Shown: positions 6,807-16,513 of the stretch, piece by piece
How the letters are laid out: every line of letters begins with the position of its first letter
Numbering within the stretch: the first letter of the stretch is position 1
DNA from: a bacterium
GTDB taxonomy: Bacteria > Krumholzibacteriota > Krumholzibacteriia > LZORAL124-64-63
Direction of reading: 5' to 3'
Assembly: GCA_016703265.1 (NCBI GenBank)
Contig: JADJCK010000006.1
Span: 372,001 to 436,000, forward strand
Length of the DNA: 64,000 bases
Position numbers and translations under genes: made by a program
The notes under the pieces: model-generated
Told to the model about the DNA's origin: nothing
The model's input: only the letters and a program-made list of their open reading frames with translations
Databases searched by the model: none

Positions 6807-9338
6807 ATGCCGTCCCTGCCCGGGTCCCTGTTCCCTGCCGTCGTGCCCGCCTGGCTCGATATCGGCGAGATCGTGCTAGCCGCCGGCCTGGTCGGGGTCG
6901 TTGCGGCTCTGGTGCGCTACCGCAGTGCCCTGCGTCGCGCGCGCGCCGACGGCGAGCGGCAGTTCCGCGGCCTGGTCGAGGCGGCGCCGTTCGGTATCGT
7001 CGTCCACGACCCGGAGAAGGTGCGCTACCTGAACGGTTGCGGCCGCCAAGTGTTGGGCCTGGCCGCGGACGGGTCGCCCGGCCGCGAAGCCTGCGGCGAC
7101 CTGCTTACGGTGCCCGCGACCGGCGGCGCAGCCTCCGGCAGCAAAGACACCTCGGTGAATACCAGGATTCGGACCGTCGACGGGAGAACCCTCGAACTGC
7201 AGGTTGTCTCCATCGACAGCGAATTCGATCGCCGCCCCGCCCGGCTCACTTTCTTTCGTGACGTCACCGCCGAGTTGGACGCCCGCCGCGAACTGGCGGA
7301 GAGCCGCGAACGCCTGTCACTGGCGCTCGAAGCGGCCCGGGACGGCGTCTGGGACCTGGATCCCCTCAGCGGCGCCGTCGACGGCAGCACGGCGTTCACG
7401 GATGTGCTCCATCCCGGCGGGCCGACGATCCGTTCGGCGGACGCATGGCTCGCACTGGTGCATCCGGGCGACCGCGAGGACCTTGAGCGGGCGCGCGCCG
7501 GTGCGGCGACGGCCGGCACGGGCTACGAATGCGAGGTACGCCTGCTGCGACCGGACGGCGGCGTGGCCTGGGTCCTCGAACGGGGCCGGGCCGTCACGCG
7601 AGTCGGCACCGACGGTTCATTGCGCCTGGCCGGAACCGTGCGCGACATCACTGCACGCAAGCGCGCTGAACGGCGACTGGCCCTGCGCGGGCGCCTGGCA
7701 GCGGCATTCCTGGCGGCGCGGGGCGACTTCCTGCGCGCGAACCTGGGCACCCTGCTCCAGGAATTCGTCGAGGCCCCCGGTTCCTGTGTCGGCATGTACG
7801 ACACAGGCGGTCGCCTGCGCATGGCCTGCAACTGCCGGGATGCCTCCGCACCGGCGACCAACCTGCAACTGGCACCGGATGCCGTGCCTGGGGCATGGCG
7901 CCGCGTCCTGGAAGCCACCGGGCCCGTGATCATCGGCGACGCCGGAACCGGGCAGAACGAGCCGTGCTCGCCGCTGCTCGGAGTGCGCCTGGTCAGCGGC
8001 GACCGCGTGCTGGGGCTCGTTGCGGTGGCCGGGCGCGAAAGCGGATACCGGCGCGACGATGAGGAAAACCTGGCCGGCATCGCCGCCGACCTGGCGCCGC
8101 TGGTCCTGGCCCATCTCGAAGCCGAAGCCAAGGATGCCCAGTTGGCGCAGGCCCAGAAGATGGAAGCCCTGGGCGTGCTGGCCGGCGGCATTGCCCACGA
8201 CTTCAACAACATCCTCCAGGCCATCCTCGGGTTTTCGTCACTTGCCCGCCAGGACGCTAACGATCCCGGACGGCTGGCGGCCGACCTCGATCGCGTTCAA
8301 CGGGCGACCGTGCGCGGACGCGACCTGGTCCAGCGCATCCTCCAGTTCTCGCGGCCGGGCGATCCCGAGGCTCCCGCGCTCGACCCTGTGCCGCTGCTGG
8401 AGGAGATCGTGATCGAGCTGCGGACGACGCTGCCGGGCCACATCACCGTTGAACCGGTCCTTGCCGCCGATTGTGGCCTCGTCCGTGCAGCGGCGACCCA
8501 ACTGCGGCAGGCCCTGATGAACCTGGCCGCCAATGCCGGGCAGGCGATGGCTGCGTCGGGCGGCACTATCCGCGTCTCGGCCCGGTCGTGGACGGTAGCC
8601 GCCGACGATCGTCGCCTGCCTCCCGACTGGAACGGCCGCGAGGTCGTGGAGATCGCGGTGGCCGACACCGGACCCGGCATTCCCGAAGACCATCGCGCAC
8701 GGCTTTTCGACCCGTTTTTCACCACGCGCGAAGTGGGCCAGGGGTCCGGGCTGGGCCTGTCGGTGGTGCACGGACTCGTGACCGGGCTCGGCGGACGCGT
8801 GGTGATCGACTGCCCTGCCAGTGGCGGCACGATTGCCGCCGTCTACCTGCCCCGCATGGACGCGCATGGCCCGGCGACCGGCGCCGACCGCCCCACGGCA
8901 GCCGCCACCTCCGCCGGCGGACGCCGCGGTCGGGTCCTGTTCGTGGACGATGACCCCGAAATCCGCGACCTGGCGGTGGCCCTGCTCGGACGCGCCGGGT
9001 ATGAAGTGGAGACCGAGGCCGACGGCCTGTGTGCAGCCGAGCGCCTTGCCGGCGATCCCGGCGGCTTCGACGTGGTGGTGACCGACCAGTACATGCCGGG
9101 ACTGACGGGGCGTGAACTGGCGCAGCGCGTCGCTGCGCTGCGCCCGGACCTGCCGGTGATCCTGGTCTCGGGGCTCGATGAGCCCGCCGGTCCGTCGGTG
9201 GCGGGCGGCCTGGTCGTCCGTGAGGTGGTCACCAAGCCGTTCTTCGGCCAATCGTTGTGCCTCGCCGTGCGCCGCGCCCTCGAGAGCGCCTCGGAGCGGC
9301 CCCCGTCCTCCCCTCCCCTTGACATGCGGGGTCGTTGA
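6807..9338 (+). CDS. Hybrid sensor histidine kinase with PAS domains and C-terminal receiver
   Basis: 843-residue membrane-attached kinase. One transmembrane helix lies near residues 18-38, followed by two PAS domains (about 50-150 and 165-285; the second ends with the PAC-like AGTVRDITARKRAE) and a GAF-like stretch (about 300-440). The dimerisation helix has GGIAHDFNNILQ with His464. ATP-binding motifs are NLAANAGQAM, DTGPGIPEDH and GSGLGLSVVHGLV. The receiver starts at VLFVDDDPEIRD, with phosphoacceptor Asp760 in VVVTDQYMPG and Lys in VVTKPF. ATG at 6807 was chosen over the in-frame GTG at 6801 because GAAGGA (6795-6800) is correctly spaced only for the ATG. It likely works with the response regulator just downstream. 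Confidence 0.9.
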   Translation: MPSLPGSLFPAVVPAWLDIGEIVLAAGLVGVVAALVRYRSALRRARADGERQFRGLVEAAPFGIVVHDPEKVRYLNGCGRQVLGLAADGSPGREACGDLLTVPATGGAASGSKDTSVNTRIRTVDGRTLELQVVSIDSEFDRRPARLTFFRDVTAELDARRELAESRERLSLALEAARDGVWDLDPLSGAVDGSTAFTDVLHPGGPTIRSADAWLALVHPGDREDLERARAGAATAGTGYECEVRLLRPDGGVAWVLERGRAVTRVGTDGSLRLAGTVRDITARKRAERRLALRGRLAAAFLAARGDFLRANLGTLLQEFVEAPGSCVGMYDTGGRLRMACNCRDASAPATNLQLAPDAVPGAWRRVLEATGPVIIGDAGTGQNEPCSPLLGVRLVSGDRVLGLVAVAGRESGYRRDDEENLAGIAADLAPLVLAHLEAEAKDAQLAQAQKMEALGVLAGGIAHDFNNILQAILGFSSLARQDANDPGRLAADLDRVQRATVRGRDLVQRILQFSRPGDPEAPALDPVPLLEEIVIELRTTLPGHITVEPVLAADCGLVRAAATQLRQALMNLAANAGQAMAASGGTIRVSARSWTVAADDRRLPPDWNGREVVEIAVADTGPGIPEDHRARLFDPFFTTREVGQGSGLGLSVVHGLVTGLGGRVVIDCPASGGTIAAVYLPRMDAHGPATGADRPTAAATSAGGRRGRVLFVDDDPEIRDLAVALLGRAGYEVETEADGLCAAERLAGDPGGFDVVVTDQYMPGLTGRELAQRVAALRPDLPVILVSGLDEPAGPSVAGGLVVREVVTKPFFGQSLCLAVRRALESASERPPSSPPLDMRGR

Positions 9339-9366
9339 GCCAAGAATGGCGCAGGAGGTGGGAACG

Positions 9367-9732
9367 ATGGCCCGGATCCTGATCATCGAAGACGACGAGG
9401 AGATCCGCGATCTTCTCGACAGCCTGCTCTCGCGCGACGGTCATGACGTGGCCACGGCCGCCAATGGCAAGCAGGGAGTGGCGGCGTTCCTGGCCGCCCC
9501 GTTCGACCTCGTGATCACCGACATCATCATGCCCGAGAAGGACGGCATCGAAGCGATCATGGACCTTCGTCGTGGCCGTCCCGACCTGAAGCTCATCGCC
9601 ATTTCGGGAGGCGGGCGGGCCGAACCGGAAAACTACCTGCATTCCGCCCAACTGCTTGGCGCAAGCCGGACGCTGCGCAAGCCCTTCACGAACGAGGCCA
9701 TCCTGTCCGCGGTGAGGGACCTGCTCGGCTGA
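9367..9732 (+). CDS. Single-domain response regulator (CheY-like)
   Basis: 121-residue stand-alone receiver with no output domain. Acidic pocket at IIEDDEE, phosphoacceptor Asp52 in VITDIIMPEKDG, Ser in AISGGG and Lys in RTLRKPF. ATG at 9367 has a perfect AGGAGGT eight bases upstream, which decides against the earlier in-frame ATG at 9346. It lies 28 bases after the hybrid kinase and probably receives phosphate from it, possibly in a relay through the kinase's own receiver. It converges with aacS (stop at 9745), with only 12 bases between them. Confidence 0.92.
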   Translation: MARILIIEDDEEIRDLLDSLLSRDGHDVATAANGKQGVAAFLAAPFDLVITDIIMPEKDGIEAIMDLRRGRPDLKLIAISGGGRAEPENYLHSAQLLGASRTLRKPFTNEAILSAVRDLLG

Positions 9733-9744
9733 GTGACGGTTCGG

Positions 9745-11696
<1,952 letters not shown>

Positions 11697-11697
<1 letters not shown>

Positions 11698-12992
11698 CAC
11701 CGGGCCGCGACGAAGGGCCGGGCCGGCAGCACGGTGCCCGAGACTTCGCCGAATCCGACGCGGAAGCCGTCGCCCTGGCACCAGGCGGACATCGTCACCG
11801 TGTCGCCGTCGGCCAGGAAGCGCCGCTCGGCGCCTTCGCTGGTCGTCAACGGCTTCGTGCCGCGCCTGGTCAGTTCCAGCAGCGAGCCGTAACTGCCCGG
11901 GTCCGGCCCGCTGATGGTGCCGGAAGCCAGCAGGTCGCCGGTGTTGAGGTTGCAGCCGGTGATCGTATGGTGGGCCAGCTGCTGGGCCATCGTCCAGTAC
12001 AGGTGCCGGAAATTGCTCTCGCAGATGCGGCTGGACTGCAGTTCGCCGGCCGCGTGCAGGCGCACCTCGAGGTTGATGTCGTAGGTGTGCCGGTCGCCCT
12101 CCGTCAGGTACGGCAGCGGGGCCGGGTCCTGCGCCGGGGCGCCGCAGCGGAAAGGCGCCAGCGCCTCCAGCGTCACCACCCAGGGCGAGACGCTGGTCGC
12201 GAAGTTCTTGGCGTTGAACGGGCCGAGCGGCTGGTATTCCCACTTCTGGATGTCGCGCGCCGACCAGTCGTTGACGAGCACCAGGCCGAAGATGTGCTCG
12301 TCGGCGCGGTCGATGGGCACCGGCTCGCCGAGCGTGTTGCCGGCACCGATGAAGAAGCCCATCTCCAGCTCGAAATCGAGCAGGCGCGAGGGACCGAAGA
12401 TCGGCGGCGCCCCCTCGGCGGGCTGGGTCTGGCCCTGCGGGCGCACGACAGGCTGACCGGAAACGACAAGCGAGCTCGCCCGCCCGTGGTAACCCACCGG
12501 CAGGTGCAGCCAGTTCGGCATCAGCGCGTTCTCGGCGCCGCGGAACATGATGCCGACGTTCGTGGCGTGCTCGCGCGACGAATAGAAATCGGTGTAGTCG
12601 GGCACACCGACCGGCATGTGCAGTTCGCAGGCCTGCATCGGCCGCAGGGCGCGGGCCCGGAGATCGCGGTCATCGCGCAGCGTCGGCTCGTCGGCGTTCA
12701 GCAGCCGGTGCAACCGGTCGCGCACCAGCCGCCGTTGCGGTACGGGCAGCCCCATGAACGGGTTGAGCCAGGGGCAGGCGAACACCCCGTCCGGAAGCTC
12801 CGCCTCGTCAAGCAGGCCGTCATCCTGGATGACGGCCAGGTCGAGCACCATGTCGCCGATACGTACGCCGATGCGCGGCGTATCGTGGCCGCGCGGACTG
12901 AAGACCCCGTAGGGCAGGTTCTGCAGGGGGAAGTGCGAGTCGGCGGCGACCGGCACGAACGACTTCGCGCGCGGGTCGACAGTCGGGTCCAT
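11697..12992 (-). CDS. fahA: Fumarylacetoacetase
   Basis: Last carbon-cleaving step of tyrosine breakdown: fumarylacetoacetate to fumarate and acetoacetate. 431 residues with the small N-terminal domain (FPLQNLPYGVFSP) and the catalytic FAH fold: DYTDFYSSREHATNVG, GYHGRASS, LLDFELEMGFFIG and VLVNDWSARDIQKWEYQPLG. The metal-binding acidic residues lie in these blocks. ATG at 12992 has an AAAGGAC ribosome site. It overlaps aacS at its 3' end and lies 14 bases after the frame-broken unknown gene. Identity is secure from motifs, length and operon. Confidence 0.95.
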
Positions 12993-13006
12993 GGCGCGGG
13001 GTCCTT

Positions 13007-13974
13007 TCAAGAGTTCTGTGGCAGCATGCCGAGTGAGATCAGGTCCTGTCGCGGTTCCTCGAAGGAACAGCTGCCGAAGCCGGAGACGCGCGAACTGCGC
13101 GCCTTCGCCACCGCGGCGTCGTCGAGGCGATGGCCGCCCCACGCGAAGCCGTCCCCGTCGAGGCGGAAAGCTGCCACGTCGGTCTCCGACAGGCAAGCCG
13201 CGAGCACCCCGGCATCGACATCGCCGGCATTCGCCAGCAGGGCGGCACCAACGACGTTGAGGAAACCGTGCATCATCACCGGCGGCGACTCGGAGCGGTG
13301 GCGCACCGGGTGGTGCAGGCCGGCCGTGAACTTGAGCGGCAGTCCCCTCTGCGCGCAGCCGGCGAGCACCGCGGCCACCCGCTCCGGCGTCGGGAATGCC
13401 TCGGGAGCCAGGCCCCCGCAGCGCAGCTTCACGCCCAGCGCCGGGAAGGCGCCACCCTTGCCCGCCCACTCCGCGGCGGCGGCGGCGATGTCGTCGAGCG
13501 CGGCCTCGATGGCCGCGCCCGGCCCGGGTTCCAGGTAGAGGTCGCGTCCGCCGAGCCCCTCGTCGGCCATGGCCCCGGCCAGCGCCGTGGCGGCGGCGGC
13601 ACCCGCCGGCAGCGGCGCTTCGAGCCCGTCGACCGACAGTCCGCGCGGGCCCGACTGCTCGCAGGCTGCCACCGCATCCGCCTGCGCGGGCAGGACCGCC
13701 ATCACGGCCGCCAGGTCGCCACTGCCGCCGGCCAGCACCGCGAGGCTCCACGGGCGGCGTCCGGCCAGGAACGGGTCGGCCGCGAGTGCGGTCGCCAGCG
13801 CCTCGAGGCGCGCGGCCGGCACGATGAAACGGCCGAGCATCCAGGCGTCTGGGCCCTCGCGGTGGCGGGCGTACTCGGCAAGCGCGGGCTCCAGGGCAGC
13901 GCCGCCGGCGGGAACAGTCCCGCGTAGTCGATGAGCCCGGCCAGGAAGGCCCGGGCGCCGGCTGTCACGTTCAT
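13007..13974 (-). CDS. Conserved protein of unknown function in homogentisate operon (frame break near 13894)
   Basis: Not assigned to a named enzyme. The start ATG at 13974 overlaps the hmgA stop (ATGA) and gives MNVTAGARAFLAGLIDYAGLFPPAAL. The frame then breaks, and the following codons in the next frame (LEPALAEYARHREGPDAWML) continue to 13007. Adding one C to the CCC run (13894-13896 on the plus strand) restores one reading frame of about 322 residues. Recognisable patches are LDYAGLFPPA-type at the N-terminus, LGVKLRCGG, KFTAGLHHPVRH, MMHGFLNVVGAALL and SFGSCSFEEP near the C-terminus. The alternating pattern looks like an alpha/beta barrel, but that is inference. It occupies the place where maleylacetoacetate isomerase would be expected. 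Confidence 0.7.
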
Positions 13975-15134
13975 GCTTCCTCCACCCACGAGTCGCCGTA
14001 GCCGCCGTCCTCGCAGGCCAGGGCGGCCCGCGCGACCCGCAGCGGGGCGAAGGTGTCGATCATCACGGCCAGTTCATTGGTGCGCTCGACCCCGATCGAA
14101 TCCTCCGTGCGGCCCGGCTGCGGGCCGTGCGGCAGACCGTCGGGATGCAGTGTCAGGGAGCCGAACTCGATGCCGCGCCGGCTCATGAACTCGTCGTTGC
14201 AGTAGTACAGCACCTCGTCCGTCATCACGTTCGAATGGTTGTAGGGCGCCGGCACGGCCTCGGGGTGGAAGTCGTACAGGCGCGGCACGAACGAGCAGAT
14301 GACGAAGCCGTCGCCCTCGAACGTCTGGTGCACCGGCGGCGGCTGGTGCAGCCGGCCGACGATCGGCTCGAAGTCGTGGATGCTGAATGCCCACGGATAG
14401 TAGTAGCCGTCCCAGCCGACCGTGTCGAGCGGATGGTGGTCCATCAACACGGCATGGCAGGCCTCGCCCACGCGCGTGATGACCGTATAGTCTCCGACCT
14501 CGTCGTGTTCCGGCAGTTCGGAGGGCAGGCGCAGGTCGCGTTCGCAAAACGGGCTGTGCTCGAGAAGCTGGCCATGCGCGTTGCGGTAGCGGTGCGGCGT
14601 CCGGATGTGGCCGCGGCTCTCGATGACCAGATGGATCTGCTCGCCCGCGCCTGGCACCAGCCGGTAGATGATGGCGCGCGGGATCACCAGGTAGTCGCCT
14701 TCCCGGTAGGCCAGGTTCCCGAACTGCGACTCGAGCACGCCGCCGCCGCGAGAAATGTAGAGCACCTCGTCGGCGCGCGCGTTGCGGTAGAAGAAGGCGT
14801 CGGCCCCGGTGGGACGTACGAGCGAAAGCGCCACGTCGTCATTGAACAGGAGCAGCTGGCGATCACGGACGGCACTGCCGCCGTGCGTGGCCAGGCGATG
14901 CGATCGCAGGTGTCGCATCCGCAGGCTGCTGTCGGGCTCGGCTTCCCGGGGCGTCGTCCACGCCGGCGTCACCGACTTGACGGTCGTCGGCCGCCGGCGC
15001 GTGTACAGCAGCGACTGGAGGCCCGTGAAGCCGAGGTTCCCCATCAGGTGCTCGTAGTACAGCGAGCCGTCGGCCTGGCGAAATGCCACGTGTCGCTTGG
15101 CCGGGAGGCGGCCCAGCTTGTGGTAGATGGGCAT
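13971..15134 (-). CDS. hmgA: Homogentisate 1,2-dioxygenase
   Basis: Iron(II) ring-cleaving dioxygenase converting homogentisate to maleylacetoacetate. 387 residues, slightly shorter than the common 430-residue form. Motifs include VLYISRGGGVLESQFG, REGDYLVIPRAIIYRL, the metal-ligand region HDFEPIVGRLHQPPPVHQTFE, CSFVPRLYDFHPEAVPAPYNHSN and ADDEFMSRRGIEFGS-like TLHPDGLPHGPQPG. ATG at 15134 is preceded by GGAAGG. It lies 71 bases downstream of hppD and overlaps the next gene by four bases, so the products are made together. Confidence 0.94.
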   Translation of the reverse strand: MPIYHKLGRLPAKRHVAFRQADGSLYYEHLMGNLGFTGLQSLLYTRRRPTTVKSVTPAWTTPREAEPDSSLRMRHLRSHRLATHGGSAVRDRQLLLFNDDVALSLVRPTGADAFFYRNARADEVLYISRGGGVLESQFGNLAYREGDYLVIPRAIIYRLVPGAGEQIHLVIESRGHIRTPHRYRNAHGQLLEHSPFCERDLRLPSELPEHDEVGDYTVITRVGEACHAVLMDHHPLDTVGWDGYYYPWAFSIHDFEPIVGRLHQPPPVHQTFEGDGFVICSFVPRLYDFHPEAVPAPYNHSNVMTDEVLYYCNDEFMSRRGIEFGSLTLHPDGLPHGPQPGRTEDSIGVERTNELAVMIDTFAPLRVARAALACEDGGYGDSWVEEA

Positions 15135-15205
15135 GGATGGTCCTTCCGGGCCGGCCGGCATCCGGAGGGCCGGGCGCCGCTGCCCGCCCCTCCGCCGCCG
15201 CGGGA

Positions 15206-16282
15206 CTAGAGGTTGCCGCGCAGCGCCTGTTCCTGCTCGATCGTCTCGAACAGGGCCTTGAAATTGCCCTTGCCGAAGCTTTCGCTGCCGCAGCGCTGGA
15301 TGATCTCGATGAAGAACGTGGGCCGGTCCTGCAGCGGGCGCGTGAACAGCTGCAGCAGGTAGCCGGTGTCGTCGCGATCGACGAGGATGCGCAGGTCGCG
15401 GATCCGGTCGCGATCCTCGGCGACCGGTCCGATGCGGTCCCAGAGGCGATCGTAGTATCCGGACGGAACGGGCAGGAAATCGACCCCGTTGGCGCGCAGG
15501 GCGGCGATCGAGGCGAGGATATCGTCGGTCTTGAGCGCCAGGTGCTGCACGCCCGGGGCCAGGTTGGCGTCGATATACTCCTGGATCTGGCTCTTCTTGC
15601 GGCCGTCAGCCGGCTCGTTGATCGGGAACTTGATGGACCGGTCGGGCGACGCCACGACGGTGCTGCGCAGGGCCGAGAACTCGGTCGAGATGTCCTTGTC
15701 GTCGTAGGACACGAAGCGTCCCAGTCCGAGCGTCTTGTCGTACCACTCCACCCAGCGATCCATCTGGCGGTCGGCTACGTTGCCGACGATGTGGTCGATG
15801 CAGGTCAGCCCCGTGGGCTTGCCCTTGATCTCGCGCTTCTCGAATCCGGGCAGGAAACCGCGATAACCAGCGCGCTGGATGAAGGTGTGCGCAACCTCGC
15901 CGTAGGTGCGGATCGCCGCGGTGGTGACGCTGCCGGCGGCGTCCGTCTGCACGGCCGGTGCGCGCAGGGAGACGGCGCCGGCGGCCACGGACTGCGCGTA
16001 CGCCCCGGTTGCGTCATCGACCTCGAAGGCGATGTCGCAGACACCGTCGCCGTGCATCATCAACCATACCGACAGCGGATCGTCGTGGCGCAGCGGCGTG
16101 GTCAGGACCAGGAAGATGTCGCCTTGGCGCATGGCATAGGAAGCCCGGTCGCGACAGCCGGTCTCCGGGCCGCGGTAGGCGATCTGGTCGAAACCGAACG
16201 CCGTGCGGTAGAAGAAAGCAGCCTGCTTGGCATTGCCGACGGCAAATTCGACGTGATGGATGCGTTTGAGCACCGGGGTCAT
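15206..16282 (-). CDS. hppD: 4-hydroxyphenylpyruvate dioxygenase
   Basis: Converts 4-hydroxyphenylpyruvate to homogentisate; first gene of the operon. 358 residues with two VOC-type halves. The iron ligands fit the family: His in CIDHIVGNV, His in GVQHLALKTDDI and Glu in TFFIEIIQRCG. The C-terminal gate region ends GNFKALFETIEQEQ, as in true HPPDs. The N-terminal HHVEFAVGNAKQAAFFY is also canonical. A good sigma70-type promoter lies upstream at 16358-16386. No regulator gene is adjacent. Confidence 0.95.
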   Translation of the reverse strand: MTPVLKRIHHVEFAVGNAKQAAFFYRTAFGFDQIAYRGPETGCRDRASYAMRQGDIFLVLTTPLRHDDPLSVWLMMHGDGVCDIAFEVDDATGAYAQSVAAGAVSLRAPAVQTDAAGSVTTAAIRTYGEVAHTFIQRAGYRGFLPGFEKREIKGKPTGLTCIDHIVGNVADRQMDRWVEWYDKTLGLGRFVSYDDKDISTEFSALRSTVVASPDRSIKFPINEPADGRKKSQIQEYIDANLAPGVQHLALKTDDILASIAALRANGVDFLPVPSGYYDRLWDRIGPVAEDRDRIRDLRILVDRDDTGYLLQLFTRPLQDRPTFFIEIIQRCGSESFGKGNFKALFETIEQEQALRGNL

Positions 16283-16357
16283 GCGGGATTCTCCTTGGAG
16301 ACGGGTCGGCGAGCCGGCTTGGTCACCGGTCGGCCCGGTCGATAGCCATCCCGGACA

Positions 16358-16386
16358 CTTCTAGTGGCAATCACCAGCCCTGTCAA
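16358..16386 (-). promoter_or_regulatory. Sigma70-type promoter for the hppD operon
   Basis: On the minus strand, TTGACA (16386-16381) is followed by a 17-base spacer and TAGAAG (16363-16358), a 4/6 match to TATAAT. The hppD start lies about 75 bases further on. The divergent kinase gene begins on the other side. Confidence 0.6.
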
Positions 16387-16513
16387 CCCCCTCGGCGGCC
16401 GGGCCGGCGACCGCAGTCGGGACTCAACCGCAGGCTGCGGCGACCGATATCCCGGCAGTGAGATCAGCATTGCTCCGAACGACGTGGCACCCCGCAACCC
16501 CCAACAAGGTCAG

